Assembly (NCBI GenBank): GCA_031274495.1
Contig: JAISQB010000084.1
Coordinates: forward strand, 1 to 33,809
Length of the DNA stretch: 33,809 nt
Direction of reading: 5' to 3'
Source of the DNA: Campylobacteraceae bacterium
GTDB lineage: Bacteria; Campylobacterota; Campylobacteria; Campylobacterales; Campylobacteraceae
Under the pieces are notes generated by a model. It had not been told where the DNA came from. It worked only from the letters and a program-made list of their open reading frames with translations, and did no database searches. The translations under genes and the position numbers were made by a program. Shown piece by piece: positions 8,069-16,635 of this stretch; the first letter of the stretch is position 1, and each line of letters begins with the position of its first letter.

Positions 8069-10177
8069 TTAAAAGTCAGAGTTAAAGCCCACAATAATTC
8101 GTCTGCCATCTATATATTTGCCGTGAGTGTCGTATGCTATCTCTTTATTTGCGACATTATATAGACCTGCCGTGAACTTTAGGCTATCTTTGAACTTGTA
8201 TACAGCTCCGATATCAACAAGTGAGTAGCCTTTGTTTGTTACAGAAGTAGTAGCGGTAGCCTCATCGTACTTGCCTCTATAGTTATGTTGGACCCAAAGA
8301 TCAAGCTTGTTTGTGGCTTTGAAGTCAAGATTTGTATTTACCATATGCTTTGATATGCTATTCAAAGGGGCTCCGGTATCGTCGCGCTTACTTTTTGTGT
8401 ATGTGTACGAGGTGCCCAAGATGAGATTTGACAGAAGACCATAATTGAAAGTAACTTCAATGCCCTCAATCTTTGCCCCTTCTATGTTATGGTAAAACCT
8501 ACCACTGCTATATGGTCCTCCGGGTATATCCAAATACGGTAGATTTGAACCGTAAAAATCGGCAGACTCTTTATTACAAAACGGCAAAGCTGTGCTGGAG
8601 TTACTATCGCAAACGGTATAAGTTTCTATCTTGTCTTTAAATTTGGTATGGTAAGCGGTGACACTTGCGCTAAAACCGACATCTTGATTTGAGTAAGACA
8701 GCGCTATTTCGTAGTTCATACTGGATTCGGGTTTAAGATCGGGATTGCCCGCCATAACGACCGGTGGAAATGCCCCGCCGCCCGACACGCCGCCAAAATC
8801 ACTGGCTGATTGCCTTAAACTCGGGACTTTATATCCGCCTGAAGCACCGCCTTTAAGGACTAAGTTATCGGTCAAGCCGTATACTGCATAGATACGAGGG
8901 GTAAAATGTGTGCCGTAACCTTCATAGTTATTGACCCTAAAACCGCCCGTTAGAGCTAAATTGTCCGTGATGCTCCACTCATCTTCAGCAAAAACGGCGT
9001 ATTGCTGTTTTGACACTTCGTAAGAGTTATATTGAGTGATAGCGCTGCCGTTATTGCTCGATTGCATAACATTTGTGGCTCTATCGTCAAGTGTCTCTTT
9101 TTTGTATTGCAGACCTGCTGTCAAAGTGTTTGTCTCAAAAAAGTATGTACCTTGAGTGTTTGCCGTCAAGACGCCATAGTCTATGCCGTCGCCTCTTGAT
9201 GGGTTTTTCGTAAACGCGTCTTGGATATAGGTATTTAAGATAAAGTCTTTGGATTTGTAGTCATGCCCCAACGCCACCGTCTGTCTATTTGCTAAATTTT
9301 CCGAGCGAGTGTTATTTGACCATTGTTTGGTTGTGCGGTTTTGGACTATACGAGGTATCGATTTGCCAGGATTTGACGCTCTTAACTGTTGAGAGTAGTC
9401 GTAGCTTAGCCACACACTGTTTTCATTATTGATAGCCCAAGTAGTCTTTGCGCCTACCTGTTTGTTTGTAAATTCGGGGTTCATTCTTGTATTATCACCG
9501 CCGCAACTGGTTGCGTTATCCGCGCCCGGGCAGTAACTCTCTTTGATATTTATCGTTGAGCCGTACAGTTGCAACGACAATACATCTTGGATAAGCGGAC
9601 CTGCGAGATTGGCGCCCCATTGATAACCATCTTCGGTGATATCACTTTGTGACCTTGTGTATTCGGCTTTGATACTACCGCTCCACTCTTGGGGCGTTTT
9701 TTTGGTGATGATGTTGATAACGCCGCCCATAGCCTCGGAACCGTAAAGCGATGACATAGGTCCCCTTACGACCTCGATACGCTCTATCATTGATATGGGA
9801 GGCAGACCGCCCAGCATTACACCGCCGCCGCCGCCGTTTAAGCCATGCGCTTCGTTCGCGGGCAAGGGTTTGCCGTCAACCATATAAAGAGTGTAGGTGT
9901 TTGCCATACCGCGGATGGATATATCTTGAAAGACACTGCCGCCCGTCACATAAACACCGGGCACATTTTTCAAGGCGTCGGACAGATCGTTGTAAGATTT
10001 GTTCTCCAACTCCTCTTTTGTGATGACATATACGCTTGCAGGCGCATCGTCGATATTTTGCTCGTAGCCTGTCGCGCTCACGACTTTGATAGCCTCGACC
10101 TCTTCTACTTCAGCAGCGTTTAGGGCAAGTAGCGCCCCCCCTAACAGTAGCGAAACAAGGCAAAATTTACTTTTCAT
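8069..10177 (-). CDS. TonB-dependent outer-membrane receptor, catecholate-siderophore type (CirA/IrgA-like)
   Basis: A 702-residue protein. A signal peptide (to about residue 22, ...LLALNAA) is followed by a possible TonB box near EAIKVVSATG, a plug domain at about residues 40-155 (ASVYVITKEELENKSYNDL, then MVDGKPLP, then IEVVRGPMSSLYGSEAMGGV), and a 22-strand-type barrel ending in GRRIIVGFNSDF, with the terminal Phe expected for outer-membrane insertion. The late-barrel pattern (KHMVNTNLDF, then YRGKY, then GYSLVDIGAVYKF, then GLYNVANK) is like CirA/IrgA/CfrA receptors for iron-catecholate siderophores. The substrate is uncertain; vitamin B12 or another chelate remains possible. It stands alone: no tonB, exbB or siderophore ABC genes are in the window. 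Iron control is suggested by the Fur-like site upstream. Confidence 0.88.
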   Translation of the reverse strand: MKSKFCLVSLLLGGALLALNAAEVEEVEAIKVVSATGYEQNIDDAPASVYVITKEELENKSYNDLSDALKNVPGVYVTGGSVFQDISIRGMANTYTLYMVDGKPLPANEAHGLNGGGGGVMLGGLPPISMIERIEVVRGPMSSLYGSEAMGGVINIITKKTPQEWSGSIKAEYTRSQSDITEDGYQWGANLAGPLIQDVLSLQLYGSTINIKESYCPGADNATSCGGDNTRMNPEFTNKQVGAKTTWAINNENSVWLSYDYSQQLRASNPGKSIPRIVQNRTTKQWSNNTRSENLANRQTVALGHDYKSKDFILNTYIQDAFTKNPSRGDGIDYGVLTANTQGTYFFETNTLTAGLQYKKETLDDRATNVMQSSNNGSAITQYNSYEVSKQQYAVFAEDEWSITDNLALTGGFRVNNYEGYGTHFTPRIYAVYGLTDNLVLKGGASGGYKVPSLRQSASDFGGVSGGGAFPPVVMAGNPDLKPESSMNYEIALSYSNQDVGFSASVTAYHTKFKDKIETYTVCDSNSSTALPFCNKESADFYGSNLPYLDIPGGPYSSGRFYHNIEGAKIEGIEVTFNYGLLSNLILGTSYTYTKSKRDDTGAPLNSISKHMVNTNLDFKATNKLDLWVQHNYRGKYDEATATTSVTNKGYSLVDIGAVYKFKDSLKFTAGLYNVANKEIAYDTHGKYIDGRRIIVGFNSDF

Positions 10178-10217
10178 CTTCTCCTCCGTGTGGTTTAGAT
10201 TTTAGTTCCACAATATA

Positions 10218-10236
10218 TATTTTGATAATCATTATT
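10218..10236 (-). promoter_or_regulatory. Candidate Fur box upstream of the TonB receptor
   Basis: The 19-mer TATTTTGATAATCATTATT agrees with the classical Fur consensus GATAATGATAATCATTATC at 15 of 19 positions, including an unbroken GATAATCATTAT. It ends 41 bases upstream of the receptor start at 10177. A second AT-rich partial match, AATAATTATTATC, follows at about 10291-10303. Iron repression is the expected consequence. Confidence 0.6.
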
Positions 10237-10405
10237 GTGAATAAAAAAATGATATTATCAAAAATAAGATAAAAACAATCTTAGAATAATCAATAATTAT
10301 TATCACTAATGATAGTTGTATATACAAAAAGTATAAAATTTTGTAATTTTTATAGATGAAGGTTTAAAAATGGGTGCGGTATACGTAGAGCAAAAGCGCT
10401 GTCAC

Positions 10406-10600
10406 TTCATGCGCAAACGATAAGAGAAGAGAGGATTCCCGTTTGTGCAGGAATCCCGAAGGAGTGGGTATATTTGAGAAGTCTTTACGGTTGTCTGCTT
10501 GCGGGTATTGTTGCGCAAAGACTCTCGCCGCCAAGGAGGTGGCGGCATAGAGCGGAGCGAAATTGACAAAGTTTATCCGCTCTATGCCGCCACCTGCCCT
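10406..10600. repeat. Structured direct repeat, copy 1
   Basis: This segment is repeated at 10625-10818 with an offset of 218-219 bases. It contains a hairpin GGATTCC-cgtttgtgca-GGAATCC at 10433-10456. It also contains a perfect 20 bp inverted repeat: AGGTGGCGGCATAGAGCGGA at 10537-10556 and its complement at 10576-10595, with a 19-base loop. I do not recognise it as a named element, and there are no transposase genes or obvious target-site duplications. Confidence 0.85.
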
Positions 10601-10624
10601 CCTCAAAAAAGATATCTCTCGCCT

Positions 10625-10818
10625 TTCGTGCGAAAATGTCGAGAGAAGAGATGATTCCCGTTTGCACGGGAATCATGAAGAAGTGGGTATTTCGAGAAAT
10701 CTTTACGGTTGTCTGCTTGCGGGTTTTTTAGCGCAAAGACTCTCGCCGCCAAGGAGGTGGCGGCATAGAGCGAAGCGAAATTGACAAAGTTTATCCGCTC
10801 TATGCCGCCACCTGCCCT
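10625..10818. repeat. Structured direct repeat, copy 2
   Basis: This is the second copy of the element at 10406-10600. Its small hairpin is a perfect 10 bp stem, ATGATTCCCG-tttgca-CGGGAATCAT (10651-10676). The outer G-C pair of copy 1 is replaced by T-A here, a paired change. The large stem is 18 bp (10755-10772 with 10796-10813) around a 23-base loop. It begins 12 bases past the stop of the last array gene (minus strand), so its RNA would form a very stable hairpin at the 3' end of the array transcript. Confidence 0.85.
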
Positions 10819-10824
10819 CTCAAT

Positions 10825-12270
10825 TCATCTATCCTCCCAATAAAGATAAGGATAACCCTCACCTTCGTCTATCTTCCAAATCGTTGCAAAGTCCCAGCCA
10901 AGATCATCTTCGTAGGTCGTTTGCGTTTTAAGTTCGTCGTTTGTCTTATCCGCCCCGTCCAATCCGTCGGTGTCGTCGCTATTTTTAGGAGCGCCGTTAA
11001 CGCTCATGGTCTCTAAGGCGAAGTTGTTTGATACGGTGTAGGTGCCGCTGACATAACCAACGATACGATTGAAATGAGATGTGGCGTTGAGCTCTTGGTT
11101 GATAGCGGCGTTGTTGGTTATCGTAGAGCCGCCGTCAACAATTCCCGCGATGGCGCCGATATAACTGCTTGTACCGACTTTTCCCGCGGAGTAGCTGCCC
11201 TCTATCGTTGAGTTATTTCTAACATGTCCCGCGATGGCGCCGACATTGGTACTTCCTCTGACATTTCCTATAAAGTAACTGTTGTTTATCGTAGAGTTGC
11301 CAATATATCCCACGATGCCGCCGACTTCGGCACCTCCTGTGACATTTCCCTTTACATAGCTGTTGGTTATCGTTGAGTTGCCCATCAATTCTCCTGCGAT
11401 ACCGCCGACATAATTGCCGCCTCTAACCGATCTGTTCTCATCTATCAAAATACCAACATTTTTAATAGTACCTCCGCTTACATAACCGAACAGTCCGACT
11501 GGGTATGATGATACTCTATTTATCCAAAAGTTGCTTATCGTATGTCCGTCACCGTTCAATATGCCCTTAAATGGGTCCGGGGAAGAGCCGACAGGAGTCC
11601 ATCCTTGCGTTTCGCTGACACCGTTTTCTCCTACTTGCAGTTTAATGTCGCTTGTGAGGATATATTTGCCCGATAGATTGTCTCCGATATCGTCTAACTT
11701 GGTTTCGTTTAATATCTCTATGACATCGGAGGTGGCATAAAAGTTGATGTTACCCTCGGGCGTAAAGTTTCCGCTTGCCACAGATGTGTTGTGAGATAGA
11801 TGCCAACTTTTCGCATATTCCAGAGTTTTATTATCTAAGTCTACGCTATCGCCCCTGATGATATTCTCCTCTTTCAAAAGGTCAAGCTTCTCATCAAAAA
11901 ACGCAACCCTAAAAACCTCTATATATTGGGCTTTAAAAGTTACATCGCCCGTTACGATATAAGAGGTTTCATCTTTACCTATCATCTGCGCGCCTGCGAC
12001 CTCTATCCAACCATCAAAGAGATATCCCTTTTTTTCAGGAGCCTCAGGAATGGTGATGTTTGAACCCATCTCTTTACTTAGATTGGCTATCTCGACATCA
12101 TTCTCATCTAAAAATATCACCGTATAATAAGTAGTTACAACAGTAGGCGAGCCTCCGTTATAGCCGCCTCCTCCGCATCCAAAAAAGAGCAAGGAGGCAA
12201 AAATAGTTAAAACCAACGCTGCTAAATTTCCGGACGGCTTTACCGTCAAATTGTTTGAAAAACTAAACAT
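10825..12270 (-). CDS. Array gene 14 (last transcribed): GLUG lipoprotein with two InlB-type modules
   Basis: A 481-residue protein. The signal peptide ends at LLFFGC with the lipidated Cys at residue 32. InlB-type module 1 is at about 48-116 (VIFLDEND, then GWIEVAGAQ, then VTFKAQY) and a second, more divergent module is at 120-179. GLUG repeats run from GLFGYV at 259 through three full SY-type units to the NNAAINQ block at 386-392. The C-terminus is complete (YPYLYWEDR). One internal unit is unusual in reading TIEGSYSAGKV. GGAG at 12277-12280 supports the start. The gap to the upstream gene is 68 bases. The 3' side runs straight into the 18 bp hairpin of the structured repeat. Confidence 0.88.
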   Translation of the reverse strand: MFSFSNNLTVKPSGNLAALVLTIFASLLFFGCGGGGYNGGSPTVVTTYYTVIFLDENDVEIANLSKEMGSNITIPEAPEKKGYLFDGWIEVAGAQMIGKDETSYIVTGDVTFKAQYIEVFRVAFFDEKLDLLKEENIIRGDSVDLDNKTLEYAKSWHLSHNTSVASGNFTPEGNINFYATSDVIEILNETKLDDIGDNLSGKYILTSDIKLQVGENGVSETQGWTPVGSSPDPFKGILNGDGHTISNFWINRVSSYPVGLFGYVSGGTIKNVGILIDENRSVRGGNYVGGIAGELMGNSTITNSYVKGNVTGGAEVGGIVGYIGNSTINNSYFIGNVRGSTNVGAIAGHVRNNSTIEGSYSAGKVGTSSYIGAIAGIVDGGSTITNNAAINQELNATSHFNRIVGYVSGTYTVSNNFALETMSVNGAPKNSDDTDGLDGADKTNDELKTQTTYEDDLGWDFATIWKIDEGEGYPYLYWEDR

Positions 12271-12338
12271 CTTTCACTCCTTCCGCTATAAAATGTTTAT
12301 CAAAGAGGCAAATGGCGACCTGTTGCCATTCGCTCAAC

Positions 12339-13589
12339 TTACCTATCTTCCCAATAAAGATAAGGATAACCCTCACCTTCGTCTATCTTCCAAATTGTCT
12401 CAAAGTCCCAGCCAAGCCCGCCTTTACCATTTCCGTTTACCGCATCCGAATAGGTCATTTCCGCTTTAAGTTCCGCATCGCTTTTGAGCGTCCCCGCGTT
12501 GCCGTTGGCGCCTTCTATCACAATGCGCGTACTACTCAAAGCGAAGTTATTTGATACCTTATTGCTGCTGCTGACATAACCGCTGATACGATTCACCACT
12601 GATGTGGCGTTGACCTCTTGATGGATAGCTGCGTTATTGTTTATATTGCTTTCGATGACATATCCAGCGATGCCGCCGACACCGATATATGCGCTGATAT
12701 TTGCCATAGAGTAACTGGTGGCTATTCTTGAATTTTGTTTAATATATCCCGCGATGCCGCCCGCATAATAAGTTCCGCTGATATTTCCCACAAAGTAACT
12801 GTTGGTGATCGCTGAGCTAATTTGAATATACCCCGCGATGCCGCCGACATGCGTAGTTCCTCTAATGCTTCCTACGGAGTAACTGTTGGTGATTGTTGAG
12901 CCTTGCTGAACCCATCCCGAGATGCCGCCGACGCGCTCTTCGCCTTGAATGCCGCCGTTATTATCGTCTATCTCTACGCCAAGGTTTTTAATCGTGCCTG
13001 CTTCTATACGCCCAAACAGTCCGACCTCAGAACCCGATGGTCTATTGATCCAAAGACCCCTTATCTTGTGTCCGTTACCGTTGAGTATACCTCTAAATGG
13101 AGTTGGCGGAGGCGATCCGACAGGAAGCCACCCTTGCGCCCCTTCAAAACCGGCTCCGGTAGCTTTCAGCTCAATATCTTTTATCAAGATATACTTGCCT
13201 GATAGGCTATCTCTCATGGCGTCCAGTTCGGCTTGGTTTGATATCTCGATGACGCCTTGGGTGGCGTAAAAGTTGATATCGCTGCGCGGTATGAAAGTTT
13301 CGCCCAACGCAGTTGTACTTTTAGCCTGATACCAATCCTCTACGCCATACTCGCTCTTTTTATCATCAAGGTCTACAATAGCGCCCTCGGCAATATTGTC
13401 CGTCCCCAAAAGCTCAAGCGTGTCATCATAAAACGAAACCACATAGCCATTAAGATTGCGCGGATCACCCCCGCCATTACCGCTTCCTCCGCAGCCAAAA
13501 AAGAGCAAGGAGACAAAAAGAGTCAAAGCCAACGCCGCCAAATTTCCAAACGGTTTTACCGTCAAAGTATTTGAAAAAAAACTAAACAT
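12339..13589 (-). CDS. Array gene 13: GLUG lipoprotein with one InlB-type module
   Basis: A 416-residue protein with Cys33 in LLFFGCGGSGNGGG. It goes straight from the tether to a single InlB-type module at about 50-109 (VVSFYDDTLELL, then EDWYQAKS, then DINFYA). GLFGRIEAGTIKNLG opens three SY-type GLUG units, followed by NNAAIHQEVNA, where the usual NQ is HQ. The first GLUG units read GGISGWVQ and GGIAGYIQ. The C-terminal segment before YLYWEDR is the longer TYSDAVNGNGKGGLGWDF version. Only 35 bases separate it from the stop of the preceding gene, one of the two shortest gaps in the array. Its leader is of the GGAGCAAAAG type. Confidence 0.88.
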   Translation of the reverse strand: MFSFFSNTLTVKPFGNLAALALTLFVSLLFFGCGGSGNGGGDPRNLNGYVVSFYDDTLELLGTDNIAEGAIVDLDDKKSEYGVEDWYQAKSTTALGETFIPRSDINFYATQGVIEISNQAELDAMRDSLSGKYILIKDIELKATGAGFEGAQGWLPVGSPPPTPFRGILNGNGHKIRGLWINRPSGSEVGLFGRIEAGTIKNLGVEIDDNNGGIQGEERVGGISGWVQQGSTITNSYSVGSIRGTTHVGGIAGYIQISSAITNSYFVGNISGTYYAGGIAGYIKQNSRIATSYSMANISAYIGVGGIAGYVIESNINNNAAIHQEVNATSVVNRISGYVSSSNKVSNNFALSSTRIVIEGANGNAGTLKSDAELKAEMTYSDAVNGNGKGGLGWDFETIWKIDEGEGYPYLYWEDR

Positions 13590-13624
13590 CTTTTGCTCCT
13601 TCCATCACCAAATGTTTATCCGAC

Positions 13625-15097
13625 TTACCTATCTTCCCAATAAAAATATGGGTAACTCTCGCCCTCATCTATCTTCCAAGGATGCGAAGCGTTTTCTCCG
13701 TCAAAAGACCAGCTAAGGTCTACCTCATAAGTCTCTTGCGACTTAAAATCCGCATCTGTTTTATCTGCTCCGTCCAATCCGCCGGCATTGTCGCTAAATC
13801 TTTGAGCGCCGTTAACATTCATGGTGGCTAAGGCGAAATTATCTGATATTGTGTTGACGGCAGCAACCACCCCAACAATGCGATTGACACCGGATGAGCC
13901 GATAATCTCTTGATTGATAGCGGCGTTATTGGCAACCCGGCTTTGGAAAACATACCCCGCGATGCCGCCGACAGCCATATCTCCGCTGACACTTGCCTTG
14001 GAGTAGGTATTGGTTATGTTTGAGCCATCCCCAACATATGCCGCGATGCCGCCTACACCGATGTTTCCGCTAATGCTTCCTATAGAGTAGCTATTGGCTA
14101 TTGCTGAATTCTGCATATATCCCGCGATGCCGCCGATATTGTTGTTTCCGCTAACACTTCCTATAGAGTAACTATTGGCTATCGTTGAGTTGGTATTAAT
14201 AAGCCCCGCGATGCCGCCGATATTGTCTTCACCTTTAATGCCGCCGTTATCATCATCTATCAGAACACCAAGATTTTTAACCGTGCCTCCCTTTATACGC
14301 TTAAACAGTCCGACCTCGTAAGTCTGCGGTCTATTTATCCAAAGACCGCTTATCTTATATCCGTTACCGTTAAATATGCCTACAAATGGGTCTGACGGAG
14401 CTACCCCGATAGGAAGCCATCCCGCCGACCCCTCAAAACCATCCCCAGTAGATTCAAGCTCGATGTCCTTTATCAAGAGATAACTACCCGATGTATTATC
14501 TCTGACACCGTTTAGCTCGGTCTGGTTGGATATCTCTATGATATCGGGGACAGCGTAAAGGTTGATGTCGCTATCGGGCGTAAAGCTCTCTTCCAGCGGG
14601 TCTGAGCTTTTAGCCTGATACCACTCGCCTACGCCATACTTGCTCTTTTTGGCGCCAAGGTCTATGCTATCGCCTTTAGTAACGATATCCGTCTCCAAAA
14701 GATCAAGCTCGGCACCATAAAAGGCGACTCTAAAAATCCCTACATATTGGTACCTGACTTTAAAAGTTACATTGCCCGTTACGACATAAGAGGTTTCACC
14801 CGCCGCTATCGTCTGTTCTCCCCCAACTTCAAACCAACCCTCAAACTCATAACCCTCTTTTTCGGTAGCCGCAGGAACGGTTATGGATGAGCCTAATTTT
14901 TTGTTTAGCCTCGCTATCTCGCTATCATCCTCATCTAAAAATAGCACATCGTAAGTAGCGATAACAGCAGGAGAGCCTCCGTTATAGCTATTTCCGCCGC
15001 CGCAGCCAAAAAATAGCAAGGAGACAAAAAGAGTCAATGCCAATGCCGAATTTCCCGACAGTTTTCCCGTCAAAATTTTTGATAAAAAACTAAACAT
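13625..15097 (-). CDS. Array gene 12: GLUG lipoprotein with two InlB-type modules
   Basis: A 490-residue protein with Cys32 in LLFFGCGGGNSYNGG. Module 1 (VLFLDEDDSEIARLNKKLG, then EGWFEVGGEQTIAAGET) covers about residues 49-118. Module 2 (VAFYGAELDLLETDIV, then GEWYQAKSS, then DINLYA) follows. The GLUG part opens GLFKRIKGGTVKNLG, with K where siblings have G, and has three SY-type units before NNAAINQ. One unit reads GGIAAYVG instead of GGIAGYV. The C-terminus is DLSWSFDGENASHPWKIDEGESYPYFYWEDR in pattern, so L-to-F and G-to-S changes are visible in the usually fixed tail. Gap to the upstream gene: 78 bases. Confidence 0.88.
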   Translation of the reverse strand: MFSFLSKILTGKLSGNSALALTLFVSLLFFGCGGGNSYNGGSPAVIATYDVLFLDEDDSEIARLNKKLGSSITVPAATEKEGYEFEGWFEVGGEQTIAAGETSYVVTGNVTFKVRYQYVGIFRVAFYGAELDLLETDIVTKGDSIDLGAKKSKYGVGEWYQAKSSDPLEESFTPDSDINLYAVPDIIEISNQTELNGVRDNTSGSYLLIKDIELESTGDGFEGSAGWLPIGVAPSDPFVGIFNGNGYKISGLWINRPQTYEVGLFKRIKGGTVKNLGVLIDDDNGGIKGEDNIGGIAGLINTNSTIANSYSIGSVSGNNNIGGIAGYMQNSAIANSYSIGSISGNIGVGGIAAYVGDGSNITNTYSKASVSGDMAVGGIAGYVFQSRVANNAAINQEIIGSSGVNRIVGVVAAVNTISDNFALATMNVNGAQRFSDNAGGLDGADKTDADFKSQETYEVDLSWSFDGENASHPWKIDEGESYPYFYWEDR

Positions 15098-15175
15098 CTT
15101 TTACTCCTTCTATCAAAAAAATGTTTGCCAAAAGAGGCGAGCGCCGACTTGCCGCCCAAGCGCTTCACCTACAAC

Positions 15176-16561
15176 CTAATCTTCCCAATAAAGATATGGA
15201 TAACCCACGCCATCGTCTATCTTCCAAGTCGTTGCAAAATCCCAGCCAAGACCGCCCTTGCCGTCTGCGATTGTGTTGCCCATATAGGTCAGCCTTGACT
15301 TTAACTGCGCGATACTCTTGAGCGTACCCTCTTTGCCGTTGTCGCCCTCTATCTCGATCTTTGTGATACTTAGGGCGAAGTTATTTGTTATCGTGTTGCT
15401 GCCGGAGATATAGCCGACAATGCGGTTGATATCGACCAATCCGCCGATCTCTTGATTGATGGCGGCGTTGTTGATGACAGTCGAGCTATACCCGACATTG
15501 CCAGCGATGCCGCCTACGCCGATGCCGCCGCTGATTCTTGCTTCAGAGTAGCTCTCAGTGATCGTCGCGAAGTCGTAAACTTCCCCCGCGATGCCGCCGA
15601 TATTTGTATTGTCTCCGATGACGCTTCCTATGGAGTAGCTGTTGGTGACCATTGAGCCGAACTCAACTCTCCCCGCGATGCCGCCGACATTGGTAGTCCC
15701 GCTGATGCTAAGTTTAGAGTAACTGCCCCTTATCGTCGAGTCGCCGTAGACATGCCCTGCGATGCCGCCGACAAAGTTGTCCGCGCTGATGTTGCCTGCG
15801 AAGTAGCTGTTGGTGATCACGGAGTCGGTCGTGATGACCCCCGCGATGCCGCCGACATAATCCTCACCCTGTATCCATTTGGTCTCATCCGTTAAGACGC
15901 CCAGATTTTTGATCGTGCCTATCTCGACGCAGCCAAACAGCCCCACACGCGCAGCAGTCGGTCTATCTATCCAAAGACCGCTTATCTTGTGAGAGTTGCC
16001 GTTAAATATACCCGTAAACGCGTCTGCAAGGTCGCCGATAGGAGACCACCCATGTATCTCATCAAAGCCCGCCTCTCCCGCTCTTAGTTTGATATCTCTT
16101 GTCAAGCTGTAGTTGCCCGACAAGCCGTTTCTAATGCTATTTAGTTCGGCTTGGTTTGATATCTCTATGACATTGGGGGCGGCATAAAAGTTGACATCTT
16201 CACTTATCGTGAAATGTCCCTCTACAGCAGTCGCGTTTTTAGCCTGATACCAGCCAAGCACGCCATGCTCTCTCTTTTTGTCGTCAAGGTTTATACTATC
16301 GCCAAACTTTGCATACCTCGCCTCCAAAAGCTCAAGGTTCGCGTCATAAAACGAGACTACGCAACCCTCAAGAGTGCGCGTATTGCCCCAATCTCCGCTT
16401 CCGCAGCCAACAGACAGCAAAGAGGCGAAAAAAATCGACGCCAACTTAGTAAGGTTAAAACTTGAAAATATTGATATATTTGGGCTCTCCATAGACGCAG
16501 CCAACACCACCGAATGCCTGAACGGTTTTACGCTCACAGTATCTATCGAAAATTTAAACAT
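15176..16561 (-). CDS. Array gene 11: GLUG lipoprotein with one InlB-type module, lacking the terminal Arg
   Basis: A 461-residue protein with a longer N-terminus (about 20 extra residues, SMESPNISIF...) before the lipobox LLSVGC, Cys53. One InlB-type module (VVSFYDANLELLEARYAKFG, then LGWYQAKNAT, then DVNFYA). Four SY-type GLUG units precede NNAAINQEIGG. The protein stops at YWED: one extra T before the usual AGG codon makes TAG, so the last Arg is lost, a small frameshift at the very end. The leader region (16562-16635) resembles that of gene 2 of the array, including AGCAGCCGACC against AGCAGCCGGGT, rather than those of its immediate neighbours. Confidence 0.88.
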   Translation of the reverse strand: MFKFSIDTVSVKPFRHSVVLAASMESPNISIFSSFNLTKLASIFFASLLSVGCGSGDWGNTRTLEGCVVSFYDANLELLEARYAKFGDSINLDDKKREHGVLGWYQAKNATAVEGHFTISEDVNFYAAPNVIEISNQAELNSIRNGLSGNYSLTRDIKLRAGEAGFDEIHGWSPIGDLADAFTGIFNGNSHKISGLWIDRPTAARVGLFGCVEIGTIKNLGVLTDETKWIQGEDYVGGIAGVITTDSVITNSYFAGNISADNFVGGIAGHVYGDSTIRGSYSKLSISGTTNVGGIAGRVEFGSMVTNSYSIGSVIGDNTNIGGIAGEVYDFATITESYSEARISGGIGVGGIAGNVGYSSTVINNAAINQEIGGLVDINRIVGYISGSNTITNNFALSITKIEIEGDNGKEGTLKSIAQLKSRLTYMGNTIADGKGGLGWDFATTWKIDDGVGYPYLYWED

Positions 16562-16635
16562 CTCTCACTCCTCCCGCTATAAAGTATCCATAAAAACAGA
16601 ACCTATAAAAGCAGCCGACCCGCCGCCCACCCAAC

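Larger units (their letters stand above)
10178..10824. other. Gene-free region: receptor promoter plus two copies of a structured repeat
   Basis: About 647 bases between the TonB receptor start and the last gene of the lipoprotein array. The left 200 bases are very AT-rich and hold the Fur-like site. The right 420 bases are two copies of a structured repeat, listed separately. The predicted open frames of 60-80 codons here run across the repeats on both strands and have no ribosome-binding site or motif, so none is called. Confidence 0.6.

Noticed and set aside
10364-10784. Short frames of 63-80 codons over the duplicated element
   Set aside because: They run in several frames on both strands across inverted repeats; the structure, not a protein, explains the sequence.
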